A DNA stretch of 64,000 bases from Dasania phycosphaerae (lineage in GTDB: Bacteria > Pseudomonadota > Gammaproteobacteria > Pseudomonadales > Dasaniaceae). The notes under the pieces are model-generated. The model saw only the letters and a list, made by a program, of their open reading frames with translations. It did no database searches and had not been told where the DNA came from. The stretch spans positions 1 through 64,000 of the forward strand of contig NZ_JAPTGG010000006.1 of assembly GCF_026891035.1 (NCBI RefSeq), written 5' to 3'. Made by a program: the position numbers and the translations under genes. Of this stretch, positions 27,723-35,816 are shown in pieces (positions within the stretch are counted from its first letter, which is position 1; the number at the start of each line of letters is the position of its first letter).

Positions 27723-27775
27723 GTTTTTTGGGAATGAAAGAGGTAAGAGGCAAGATATAAGAAGAAAATCGCGCC

Positions 27776-27890
27776 GTTTTTCTCCGTTGCTCGGCGGCTC
27801 CCAAGGGGTATTTGGGGGGCTTCGTAGTTGGTGTGGTTGGCTTTTGCTATAACGCTGTCACACCGGACTTGATCCGGTGTCTATGGTTTT
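27776..27890. repeat. Single copy of the dispersed CGGCGACTCC...GATCCGG repeat
   Basis: CTCCGTTGCTCGGCGGCTCCCAAGGGG, then GCTTCGTAGTTGGTG and the palindrome CACCGGACTTGATCCGGTG, in the same order as in the 19.8-20.2 kb cluster. It separates ybbP from the IS110 remnant. Confidence 0.75.
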
Positions 27891-27939
27891 GGGGTCTTTA
27901 TTTTTATAGGGCTTGGACTTCCCATTTAGACACAAATTC

Positions 27940-28240
27940 AAATTCTGTCTTTGGCGGTGTCGCCTTTACATCGATGGGGGAATTACCAGAGCTGGGATCG
28001 CTTAATAATAAGCAAATCTCAGCACTCTGTGTTTAGCACCTTGCAATCGCGATAGCGGCCAAATGAGCGGCAAACGTCGCATTAGAGGCGGCAGAGCACC
28101 TAACCGAACCATGTTGTACATGGCGATGCTCTGTGGCATTCAGCATAACCCAGTCATGAAATAATTTTATAATCGATTGGTCGCTAAGGTAAGCATAAGA
28201 AAGTCGCCATCACCGCGTGTATGCGTAAGATGATGAGGAT
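27940..28240 (+). pseudogene. Decayed IS110-family transposase, C-terminal part
   Basis: Conceptual translation across at least two frameshifts gives GGVAFTSMGELPELGSLNNKQISAL, then (shifted) GVAPCNRDSGQMSGKRRIRGGRAP and RTMLYMAMLCGIQHNPVMK, then KHKKVAITACMRKMMRII. This is the Transposase_20 C-terminal signature of IS110/IS1111 elements. Only the last roughly 100 residues survive; in-frame stops interrupt it. It lies directly beside a damaged attC-like site. Some IS1111-group elements are known to target attC, so this may be an old insertion into the last cassette. Confidence 0.88.
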
Positions 28241-28333
28241 TATAAGCGCCAGGGTTCGAAACGATTAGGAGTGTCAAATGAATTAAGTGCGGTAAGGTTT
28301 GGGCTTGTTTTTAATCACAGCCGCTTGTTAGGC
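28240..28333 (-). other. Partial attC-like site (site 4), probably disrupted
   Basis: On the minus strand the proximal half is clear: GCCTAACAAGCGGCTG at 28333-28318, the normal start of an attC after the ORF ending at 28339. A proper GTTRRRY end is missing; the best match is GGCGCTTATAA near 28225, already within the IS110 remnant. The site appears truncated or overwritten by the insertion. Confidence 0.55.
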
Positions 28334-28338
28334 ATGTT

Positions 28339-28668
28339 TTATTCGTCATGTACGGCTATTACGTGGCACGGTTGAAAGTAGACAGTTTGACCGCAATGCA
28401 CACAATTACTGCCAGAGGGGTCGTTGTCTAGAACCCCCTCATATAGAGACTCATGTTTATTGGTGACTTCAACCCACATTCTTTCTACTGATACGTCATC
28501 AGACCCTTTCTTTTCTTCCATTCGGAAAATTAGTTTAACCAAATCACCTGCAGACAAAGACTCCCTAACTTCTGAATCCGGTATCCAAAATGAATCTGGG
28601 TATTCTCGGTGAATTTCTTCACCGTTATCAAGTTCGTAGTGATCTTTTTCATAGGTTGGTAATTGCAT
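28339..28668 (-). CDS. Cassette-borne protein, DUF2314-like
   Basis: 109 aa, starting MQLPTYEKDHYELDNGEEIH. The second half reads LSAGDLVKLIFRM ... VERMWVEVTNKHESLYEGVLDNDPSGS ... GQTVYFQPCHVIAV, an order like DUF2314 proteins (small beta-rich proteins that are frequent in cassettes and near immunity genes). Cytoplasmic; no signal peptide. A CxxC-like pair (NCVHCG) is present and might bind metal. It fills one cassette between attC sites 4 and 5. Function unknown, and the DUF assignment is by eye. Confidence 0.6.
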   Translation of the reverse strand: MQLPTYEKDHYELDNGEEIHREYPDSFWIPDSEVRESLSAGDLVKLIFRMEEKKGSDDVSVERMWVEVTNKHESLYEGVLDNDPSGSNCVHCGQTVYFQPCHVIAVHDE

Positions 28669-28683
28669 CGGAGTCCTTATGAC

Positions 28684-28755
28684 ACATAACGCCGCGCTCT
28701 GCGGAAATTTAGGAGCGATAGCGAGTAAATTCTCCGTAGCCGCGCCTTGTTATGC
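28684..28755 (-). other. attC-like integron recombination site (site 5)
   Basis: Minus strand: opens GCATAACAAGGCGCGGC and ends GCGGCGTTATGT, with complementary arms (CGCGGCTACGGAGAATTTA against AAATTTCCGCAGAGCGCGGC, with mismatches). 72 bp. It closes the long cassette that carries the SIR2 gene pair. Confidence 0.87.
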
Positions 28756-28810
28756 AGCATCTTGATTTTTTCAATGTCATTTTCTGGCCAATAGGAGTGA
28801 CTCTGTGTAT

Positions 28811-31645
28811 TTACTCTAATGGCAAATATTCTTGCCTAATTTCTCTTAACCAGAGTGAAGGTCTATCATTGCCATTCTTAAGATATTCGCTTTCTGCCTT
28901 TCTAGCTTTTCGCAGGCCTTCAGGGCCCTTTTTAAGTAAATTAGTAAATATACTTCTAATAGCTTCTTCTGGGTAATCTGGTGTAGAGCCTTCTAACATC
29001 TTCATCCAGATTTCATGGGCTTCAAATGGTTGCGTCTCGCTAATTTCGGAAATACTTTCTAATAGTGTATACGAATTATGCGACTCATCAGAATATGGTG
29101 CTATTGAAAGGAGTAGTAGTCGTATATCTTCGTCGATCTGATCGACAAATACTGCCCAGTGGCATAGCTGTGAGGCCATTCTTCGTCCTTGCCTTTTCGA
29201 TAAATCGATATTGTGTAGAATTTTCGGCCACAACTCATAAATTTTATTTTTTAATTTATCATCGCCTTTCTTTCTGAGAGTCCACATAAACCATATTAAA
29301 TGGCTTATCTCTTTATGGTCATTCCGGCTTATTAATATATTGATGAGGCTATAGTCTTCCTCGAAAGACTCAAAATCATTTAAATAGGCAACAGCAATAT
29401 TTTGAATCGCTTTTTCTTCTACTTTGCCTCTAATATTCTCATCATCGAGTGCTTTTAATAGGTCACCATGCTCTTTCAGATATTTATAAATTTCCTGATA
29501 TATCGTTCCTACATAAGCATAACCCTGCATGGCACATAACCATTTCAAATAATTTTTTTGATCAAATATTCTGTTGAGTTTTTCAATCACCCATGGTTTT
29601 GACATATATAGGAAATTAGGCAAATAGTTCGTTACCAGCGTGGCAAATTCGTATTCAGGGTTTTCTGAATCCGCACGATCCAGCTCAGAGTCGTAATAAC
29701 GCTGAAAGTGTGACCAAACCTCGGAGTGATCTTTATTGTTCTTTTTATCTGCAATCCTGCATGAACGTAACGTCAAATTAATTAGGGCATCTAAGCAATG
29801 CCCACGGGGACTATTAATAGAAATAGAGACAGCGTCACTATCATCTTTATATTCGTTTCCCTCCTCTCGATTTAAGAGGTATGCAAGTATCTTTTCTGCG
29901 TCTGGTAAATATTTCTCATTGAATGCATGCTCATCTGATTTTGTACCTGCTTCTATAAGTCGCCCGATACTGCTTACTATCCAATATCGGTTAGCGATAA
30001 ATGGTTCTCTCTGTTTTGCATTCTCGGGGTTCCAAAACCGGTCTTGTGCGATAACGCCCGAACAGAATTCGAGCAATATTTTCCATATTTCATCCCATGG
30101 AAATTTGCCTTTCTCTGCCCACAAGTCCCTATAAGCCTCGATGATTTCGTAAATATATGCCAAGTCAAGGCTAATGAATTTGCTTAAATTTAGATAATAT
30201 TTAAGTGGCTCAGTCTTAACTAATTGTTTAAAGACCTTTACTAGCCCTTCTAAACCCGGGTCATCAAACCCACCTGGATCTTTGTAATTCTTTAATTCCT
30301 GAACAAGTTCATCAATTGATAGTGCCTGCAATTCTTCTATGGTTTTAGGTGATTTTCGCCCCCCCCATCCTACTGATATATAACTCGAAAAATCAGGATG
30401 ATCTGGCTCTGTTTTTGCTATTTCTGTACTTTCAACATAGAGATGCGCTTCCCTATCGCCATGTTCTTTTATAGCTGAAAGCCAAATGGCTTTATTGTAG
30501 GCTGATGCACCCGCATGATATTCACCCTTATCATCATGCTTGGTTATGCCGGATATTAATTCCAGTGCTTTCTCTTTTTGTGTGCCTGAGAAATTCGGGT
30601 AGCTCTTGTTTAAAAAATGCCACATCTCATGTCGATAGTTACTATCCAAATATTTCTCATCCAGTAGTTGGTCAACTACATCTGAAAATAACGGATAATT
30701 TCTTCCGATTACGTGTATCGCTAACCTTTGAATAGTCTGATATTCAGACACAAGCATGCTTTTAACATATTCTGACGCCTCATCAGGATTGATATGAATG
30801 TAACCATCTATCGAATCACGATACGCCTTGATTAAAACATTTTTTGCATCGTCTCGGTGCTTATTTTGCTCATGCTCTTCGATAGCGGGTTGCCAGAGAG
30901 ATGACCATAAATCATTTTTAAGTTGATCTAGTATATTTATTAAAAAGGTATCAAATATTTGTATAGCTTTTAAACCTAGTTTTTCACCGGCTAGCTTAGC
31001 TGTTCGTTCAGTAATTTTTTGAGCGTGATAATGGTCGAATCTGAGTGAGGCTTCCTGCTCGCCTTTCTCACCGTATTCTCGTTCGATAAATATAACTTTA
31101 TAGAGAAGTTCGATAATTCTATTGGCCAGCTGTAAAGCATGGGCGTCATTTACTTGCAGCAGCCTTGGCAACCACTTCTCACCAATAACCTGAGCAACAA
31201 GTCCACGTTCATATTTATCGTCTAGCCAGTAATCGATAATATCTATATTTTCAATAGAAATTGAATTATATGGTATTTGCGAAATTATTTCGGCAAATTG
31301 CCACCAAGTGCGGTAATTGCTAATCTCATTTTTCTTGGCGTAGGTTGTAACATTTACTAGAACCTGAAGAAATTTTTCTGCATATTTTAGATTTTTTTCA
31401 TCAGCAAGTTCTGGGGCTGTTTTCACAAGATAATCAACAACGGGCCAAAACGGTATATTTACATATCCCTCTTCTTTAGCAGGCACAGGTTTTGGGTTTG
31501 CGTCTGGGCTAAAATAGCCCTGCTCTGCGATAGGGTCGAACCATTTCAAGCCCTTTACTTTACGGAAAAATAGAGGGCGTAACTCTTCCTTCTCATCAAT
31601 ACGTTGCATTAAATCCAGTTCTTTTGCTGATAACTCACTCACTAT
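28811..31645 (-). CDS. Large helical partner protein of the SIR2 gene (putative defence component)
   Basis: About 944 aa if the GTG at 31645 is used. That codon follows GGATGAGG and overlaps the SIR2 stop (AGTGAGTGA); ATG codons at 31657 and 31669 are alternatives. The N-terminus (DEKEELRPLFFRKVKGLKWFDPIAEQGYFSPDANPKPVPAKEEGY) and the rest suggest a soluble alpha-helical repeat protein, with no membrane helix, no NTPase loop and no nuclease motif that I can see. It may be the stand-alone version of regions fused to SIR2 in other proteins (DUF4020-like; recalled with low certainty). A run of eight G sits near codon 426. It is encoded in the same cassette as the SIR2 protein, so a two-component system is likely. 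Confidence 0.7.
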   Translation of the reverse strand: MVSELSAKELDLMQRIDEKEELRPLFFRKVKGLKWFDPIAEQGYFSPDANPKPVPAKEEGYVNIPFWPVVDYLVKTAPELADEKNLKYAEKFLQVLVNVTTYAKKNEISNYRTWWQFAEIISQIPYNSISIENIDIIDYWLDDKYERGLVAQVIGEKWLPRLLQVNDAHALQLANRIIELLYKVIFIEREYGEKGEQEASLRFDHYHAQKITERTAKLAGEKLGLKAIQIFDTFLINILDQLKNDLWSSLWQPAIEEHEQNKHRDDAKNVLIKAYRDSIDGYIHINPDEASEYVKSMLVSEYQTIQRLAIHVIGRNYPLFSDVVDQLLDEKYLDSNYRHEMWHFLNKSYPNFSGTQKEKALELISGITKHDDKGEYHAGASAYNKAIWLSAIKEHGDREAHLYVESTEIAKTEPDHPDFSSYISVGWGGRKSPKTIEELQALSIDELVQELKNYKDPGGFDDPGLEGLVKVFKQLVKTEPLKYYLNLSKFISLDLAYIYEIIEAYRDLWAEKGKFPWDEIWKILLEFCSGVIAQDRFWNPENAKQREPFIANRYWIVSSIGRLIEAGTKSDEHAFNEKYLPDAEKILAYLLNREEGNEYKDDSDAVSISINSPRGHCLDALINLTLRSCRIADKKNNKDHSEVWSHFQRYYDSELDRADSENPEYEFATLVTNYLPNFLYMSKPWVIEKLNRIFDQKNYLKWLCAMQGYAYVGTIYQEIYKYLKEHGDLLKALDDENIRGKVEEKAIQNIAVAYLNDFESFEEDYSLINILISRNDHKEISHLIWFMWTLRKKGDDKLKNKIYELWPKILHNIDLSKRQGRRMASQLCHWAVFVDQIDEDIRLLLLSIAPYSDESHNSYTLLESISEISETQPFEAHEIWMKMLEGSTPDYPEEAIRSIFTNLLKKGPEGLRKARKAESEYLKNGNDRPSLWLREIRQEYLPLE

Positions 31646-32564
31646 CAAGAACCTCATCCATAAAGTCATTATCAACAGCTAGTGGTGGCTTACTTACTAC
31701 AATTTGGTTTTCCCAGGTTTTTATTATCGCCTCTAGACGTTTGTAATTCTCATGATCGCGGACAAAGCCTAACAGGTGTACACCAAATGATTTCTCATAA
31801 TAAGTATGAAGATTTTCATAAAGTGGTTTTTGACTCAGAAAAAACCCCTGTAATGCAAAGCGCCTTCTATCATGGGTCGGCTTTACTGATCCCCTTCTTA
31901 ATATATGTTCTAATACTTCCGCCTCTTCCAGGCCGTAACCAAGAAATAAGATGGTCTTTTTCTCAAATAATTCTCCGAGAAATTCTTGGACATTTTCATG
32001 ATCGTAATGCTCGAGATAGTCCTTCGTCGTAACAATCATTCTTTCTGGTTTACTAATTGCGCCATGTAAATGAACTACTGTTCCGGGTTCATTTAACAAT
32101 TTCGCGAAAAATTTCTCTCTGTCATATACTCGGTTTACTGATGCTGCGGTTGTAGATCCATCTTTCGTGTCTAGGAATCGTGGAGCCAATAACTCGTCGT
32201 AGTTTGTTGTTACGCAAGGACAGCCTATGTCGTTAATGGCTTTATAAATACTATCGCCTTCAATTTCACCAGCAAGATGCTTAGTAAGGTCTAATATAAA
32301 TCTGTTATCTTCAGCAATTGAGTATGCAATTGACAATTGCTTCTTGGGATCCAAGCTATTTAGCTGCTCAATTTCTGAATAATTCAAATACCCATACTGT
32401 CGTAAGTCTTCAAGAGCTTTTACAGCTAACCCAGACCAAGATGGTAAACCAAGAAGCATAGATGCACCTGCACCTACAAAAAAAACGAGATCACCGTTCA
32501 AGCCTGCTTGGACTATTTCGTCAGGAGGATCAAAGATTTCTCGTAAGTCAGGAGCTTTTCCCAT
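31635..32564 (-). CDS. SIR2-like NAD-binding protein (putative anti-phage NADase)
   Basis: 309 aa. The SIR2 fold is clear: GDLVFFVGAGAS (glycine loop at 31-35), CVTTNYDELL (catalytic-type Asn121), VVHLHGAI (His165/His167) and KTILFLGYGLEEAEVLEHIL near the C-terminal end of the Rossmann part. In bacterial defence SIR2 proteins the Asn and His carry out NAD+ hydrolysis after phage sensing. Residues that deacetylating sirtuins use for zinc binding are absent. The C-terminal tail (about 250-309) may contact the partner encoded immediately downstream, whose start overlaps this stop. It lies 86 bp inside a cassette bounded by attC-like sites. Confidence 0.85.
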   Translation of the reverse strand: MGKAPDLREIFDPPDEIVQAGLNGDLVFFVGAGASMLLGLPSWSGLAVKALEDLRQYGYLNYSEIEQLNSLDPKKQLSIAYSIAEDNRFILDLTKHLAGEIEGDSIYKAINDIGCPCVTTNYDELLAPRFLDTKDGSTTAASVNRVYDREKFFAKLLNEPGTVVHLHGAISKPERMIVTTKDYLEHYDHENVQEFLGELFEKKTILFLGYGLEEAEVLEHILRRGSVKPTHDRRRFALQGFFLSQKPLYENLHTYYEKSFGVHLLGFVRDHENYKRLEAIIKTWENQIVVSKPPLAVDNDFMDEVLDSE

Positions 32565-32649
32565 TATTTGTTACCAATTCTTTTCGTTTAAACTGCGAAT
32601 TAAGCTTGAGTGTCCTCTTTTAGCCGATTGCCGCCATACTGACCTTGCA

Positions 32650-32735
32650 GCATAACGCCGCCAACACGGGCAGCCAACTTGTTTGCCGTCCTGCCCGCGT
32701 TTTTTAGCGGGCATTAGTGCTTGGCCTTGTATATG
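32650..32735 (-). other. attC-like integron recombination site (site 6)
   Basis: Minus strand: begins CATATACAAGGCCAAGC (the RYYYAAC core is degenerate) and ends TTGGCGGCGTTATGC. The interior is a hairpin built on AAACGCGGGCAGGACGGC with TTGCCGTCCTGCCCGCG-type pairing. 86 bp. It marks the upstream edge of the SIR2 cassette. Confidence 0.82.
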
Positions 32736-33147
32736 CTTCTAGGGCTTCAATAAGCTCTAGATGCTCTTTTGTATAGGTTTTGTCGATATATTTATGGTGC
32801 TTTTGAAGTGAATCGGCGCTATACATGTTTTTATAATTCATGGTTAATAATGCTACATAGGTATAAATATCAAAGAGTTTTTTTGGCTCATAATACACAA
32901 GACAGATTTCAATGGCTTCATGATTTGATGATATCAATTCTTTATGTTTTGAATAGATAGCATCGAAGTCTTTGTGGTTTTTAGTATAGTTAACGTAATA
33001 GTTCTTATCATTTATTAAGGCACTAAGGTTGCTAATCGCAAGACTGCAATCTTTTGCAGTGTATTTTTCATGAACCTTGTCAGATTCACATGGAATCGCG
33101 GTTAACGGAAATATAGTAACAGCTATTGTGTACAGTAATATCTTCAT
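32704..33147 (-). CDS. Cassette-borne exported hypothetical protein
   Basis: 147 aa. The N-terminus MKILLYTIAVTIFPLTAIPCES is a signal peptide; the residues ahead of Cys20 (TAIPC) are a poor lipobox, so lipoprotein status is doubtful. The mature part is charged, Tyr- and Lys-rich and probably helical. The last residues (EAYTRPSTNAR) are read from the attC site. No family recognised. A toxin or immunity role cannot be supported from the sequence. Confidence 0.6.
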   Translation of the reverse strand: MKILLYTIAVTIFPLTAIPCESDKVHEKYTAKDCSLAISNLSALINDKNYYVNYTKNHKDFDAIYSKHKELISSNHEAIEICLVYYEPKKLFDIYTYVALLTMNYKNMYSADSLQKHHKYIDKTYTKEHLELIEALEAYTRPSTNAR

Positions 33148-33158
33148 TTTGTGGCTAC

Positions 33159-33257
33159 ATATAACGCCGCTAGCAACGGCGGCTTTGTAGCGGCGGAGCC
33201 GCGGAAAAGACGTCCAGCCAAAGCTTGCTTTGGCGGTGTTGCCTAGCTTTGTTAGGG
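33159..33257 (-). other. attC-like integron recombination site (site 7)
   Basis: Minus strand: opens ACCCTAACAAAGCTAGGC and ends GCTAGCGGCGTTATAT. Long complementary arms occupy the middle (AAAGCCGCCG / CGGCGG-type blocks). 99 bp. It overlaps the stop of the next upstream ORF at 33252 by a few bases. Confidence 0.86.
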
Positions 33258-33677
33258 TGTTTCATTATTAATTTCACACTTACTGGAATACACACTGTAT
33301 ATGAGCAAACAAATTGATGCTAGAGAACACAATAATGCGGCCCAATCTGTGGCTGGCATTCTCATTGGCTGTAAAAATAAGAACTCGTTACCGCTTGCGC
33401 GGTAAGACATGTAGTATAATGCCGATGAAAAAAGTGTCAGTGCTAATAACGATAGATAAACACTCTTTGTGTGTAAATATAGATCTCGTTGAGATTTGAA
33501 TGCCAATAAAAACCCAATTAAGACAATAGACATAGCGCCAATGATATCAAGTGAACCAGTGCGATAAGCAAGTGGGTAAAGCGCATATATCATGAGGCTG
33601 CCCGCCACCTCTCTAGGATGAGGGCGACCATTTTCTCTGATGGTATTTTTGTATTTATCAAGATTAAAATATTTCAC
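33252..33677 (-). CDS. Cassette-borne predicted membrane protein, unknown function
   Basis: 141 aa starting MKYFNLDKYKNTIRENGRPHPREVAGSLM. It has four hydrophobic segments by eye: about residues 26-38, 44-61, 72-90 and 111-131. No charged active-site pattern is visible. It is the first cassette of array 2; its 5' junction would be the GTTAGGG at 33696-33690. Function unknown. Confidence 0.6.
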   Translation of the reverse strand: MKYFNLDKYKNTIRENGRPHPREVAGSLMIYALYPLAYRTGSLDIIGAMSIVLIGFLLAFKSQRDLYLHTKSVYLSLLALTLFSSALYYMSYRASGNEFLFLQPMRMPATDWAALLCSLASICLLIYSVYSSKCEINNETP

Positions 33678-33689
33678 GGTATCTCTGTA

Positions 33690-33885
33690 CCCTAACAGTT
33701 TTATTAACTAGAATGGCCATATCTAGTCATTATGCCCACATTTGAACAGCTAGGTTCATATATACACATTAATGTCTAAATATACACAGCTTCAAACATC
33801 TATGCCTAGGCATTTTTCTGTAAATTATTCACAACACTAGTCTTTAAGCTCTAACCCCGCTTAACGATTCACAAAGCTCAATAAA
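33690..33885. other. Edge of cassette array 2 (attI-like or attC half-site), no integrase
   Basis: On the minus strand TTAATAAAACT-GTTAGGG-TACAG forms a core-like junction. Its left context closely resembles AATAAACT-GTTAAAA-TGACAC at the edge of array 1 (near 1604). No integrase gene is found between here and the FUSC gene. No other feature seen. Confidence 0.4.
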
Positions 33886-34971
33886 TTATTTATCAAATAC
33901 ACCCAGTAAACGCTGCTCTAGGCGACGGTAGTGTTTTTGATGATACAAAAACCAGCCACCTATATAACCAACGGAGCAACCTAGTATTACATCGGTCATG
34001 CGCTGCAGTATTAATTGATCTATGTGCGATGATGCGCTTTCCGCTTCGGCTAAAATTATTGTCAGTGGGGTTATAAAAATAACGGCGAAACCATAGTTAC
34101 GGGTTATTAATAGTTCGATGACAAAACACAGTGCGATAATTGCCAGCGCCAAAGCCCATGGGCCAGGTGTTAGTGAGAATAGCGCCCAGGTTAGCCCCAT
34201 ACCTATGGCGGTGCCCATAATCCTATGTATATTGCGATGTCGAACAGCACGGAAACTTGCGCCCTGTAGCACAGCCGCGCAGGAGATAGGGGCCCAATAG
34301 GGGCGGTCGAATCCCAGCCACAGCGCTATTAAATAGCTGGCAGCAATAAAGGCGGCAATCGTTGCTGACTCTAACAAAATGGCGACGACTCTCTGTTCGG
34401 TGGGTTCGGCTGAGTGTATGCCGCTGGTGTTGCCGCTTAGCAATTGGATAAGGCTATACGCTAACGCCAGTACGCTTGCGCCCATACAGCCAAATAATAG
34501 CAAACCGGCTCGCTGCGGTAATAATGACAGCTCAAATGGTGCCGAGCTGGCCACACTAGCAATCACGATAAAAAAGAAGCTACCCGGCGGCGGCACTGCA
34601 AAATAGCGGCAGATAAAGGTTGCCCAGAAGGCCACAAAGCCAAGTGCTGCTACCGTCAGCCACGGGTTGAAGCTTGCAAGCAGGCACACAGTAAAGCTGG
34701 TGCAAAAGCCAAAGGTCACTAGCGCCATGGTGATCATGCGATGTGATAACGGTGTTTGCCGCAGATAGAGGCTGGCCAAGCCGCCTATGCTTGCCGCGCT
34801 ACCTATGGCGAAATGATTAAACCAAACTCCGATGATGGCGGGCAGCCCTACTGCTAAGGCGACTGTTACATGGGCACCCCAGGGGCGCTTATGATCGCTT
34901 AACACCAAGAGTGGGCGTATTTTTGCCCAGACTCCGGATTTATTGGCAGCGGGTTGTTTGGGTGACGGCAT
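33886..34971 (-). CDS. FUSC-family inner membrane protein
   Basis: 361 aa. Ten or so hydrophobic segments in two groups separated by a polar loop (SIQLLSGNTSGIHSAEPTEQR, around 180-200). The C-terminal group carries the FUSC-like motif PYWAPISCAAVLQGASFRAVRHRNIHRIMGTAIGMGLTWALF (about 222-263). The family includes aromatic-acid and fusaric-acid exporters (AaeB, FusC) and YccS/YhfK relatives. Substrate unknown, but it lies near the aromatic catabolic island. It is a single gene, with the cassette array downstream of it on the same strand. Confidence 0.8.
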   Translation of the reverse strand: MPSPKQPAANKSGVWAKIRPLLVLSDHKRPWGAHVTVALAVGLPAIIGVWFNHFAIGSAASIGGLASLYLRQTPLSHRMITMALVTFGFCTSFTVCLLASFNPWLTVAALGFVAFWATFICRYFAVPPPGSFFFIVIASVASSAPFELSLLPQRAGLLLFGCMGASVLALAYSLIQLLSGNTSGIHSAEPTEQRVVAILLESATIAAFIAASYLIALWLGFDRPYWAPISCAAVLQGASFRAVRHRNIHRIMGTAIGMGLTWALFSLTPGPWALALAIIALCFVIELLITRNYGFAVIFITPLTIILAEAESASSHIDQLILQRMTDVILGCSVGYIGGWFLYHQKHYRRLEQRLLGVFDK

Positions 34972-35087
34972 TAGCTAAGCCTTATAAAAGCAAATGGGCA
35001 GCTCGGCTTGATAATAGAGCTCGGTATTTGTGAGTTTAGGTGATGCAAATTATCTTGTCTGCCATTAAGCATGGTTAAGATTATGGA

Positions 35088-35780
35088 CACCGAGGCAAGC
35101 CCGGTGTGACGAAGTGTGGATTGGTTTGTGGGCACCGGATCAAGTCCGGTGTGACGGATATTGTGTTGGTTTGTGGACACCGGATCAAGTCCCACTAGTG
35201 TCCGGTTAAAATCTTAATGGTATGTATTTGACGCTATAAATAGTGAATAGAATTCACGCCGCTTAGATTTATGACTCACTTTCAGGCTGTCGTGCCGGCC
35301 TTGAGCCGGTACCCATAGGCTTCGAAGTTCGTGGCATGTATTTAATACAGATTTTAAAAAATGACTATTTTGATAGCGCATTCTAATCACACGCTGAAGA
35401 CTGCTAGGATATTTCAGTTTTCGTGGATGCCGGGTCGGAGCCCGGCATGACCGGAATAGTAATTTAACCGGAAACTAGTGGGATCAAGTCCGGTGTGACG
35501 AAACTTGGGATTGGCCTGTGGGCACCGGATCAAGTCCGGTGTGACGAAGTGTGGATTGGCTTGTGGACACCGGATCAAGTCCGGTGTGACGGAGATTGTG
35601 TTGGTTTGTGGGCACCGGATCAAGTCCGGTGTGACGAAGTGTGGATTGGCTTGTGGACACCGGATCAAGTTTGGTGTGACGGAGTTTGAATTAGCTTGTG
35701 GGCACCGGATCAAGTCCGGTGCGACTAAGTTTGGATTGGCCTGTGGGCACTGGTTCAACCCCGCCAGCATTTACTTCACT
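35088..35780. repeat. 45-bp tandem repeat array, interrupted by a MITE
   Basis: CACCGGATCAAGTCCGGTGTGACG recurs with exact 45-bp steps at 35133 and 35178, then at 35523, 35568, 35613, 35658, 35703 and (diverged) 35748. A diverged first unit starts at 35088. Linkers alternate between two types (GAAGTGTGGATTGGC and GGAGATTGTGTTGGT), giving a 90-bp higher-order period. Each unit contains a CCGGATCAAGTCCGG palindrome. Because 45 is divisible by three, long repetitive ORFs arise on both strands; they are not genes. Confidence 0.92.
35193..35480. mobile_element. 288-bp MITE with 18-bp terminal inverted repeats and 11-bp target duplication
   Basis: Left end CACTAGTGTCCGGTTAAA; the right end, reverse-complemented, reads CACTAGTTTCCGGTTAAA (17 of 18 identical). 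The 11-bp GGATCAAGTCC is duplicated exactly on both sides (35182-35192 and 35481-35491) and is part of the host 45-bp repeat. The interior (270 bp) has no ORF of note but contains two GCCGG..CCGGC hairpins. The target-site size fits IS4-family elements (about 10-12 bp), and the GTGTCCGG terminus resembles ends I recall from that family. No transposase is present, so it would need a helper elsewhere. Confidence 0.88.
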
Positions 35781-35816
35781 CACTTAGCGACCACATAGCG
35801 CTGCGTAAAAAATCAC

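Noticed and set aside
28225..28260. A GGTTCGAA sequence reminiscent of a tRNA T-loop
   Set aside because: No acceptor, D or anticodon stem can be drawn around it.
35088..35780. CRISPR-like regular spacing of repeats
   Set aside because: Units are contiguous 45-bp tandem copies with near-identical linkers rather than unique spacers, and there are no cas genes.
35414..35798. Repetitive ORFs of about 100 aa on both strands
   Set aside because: They are produced by the 45-bp repeat, whose length is a multiple of three.
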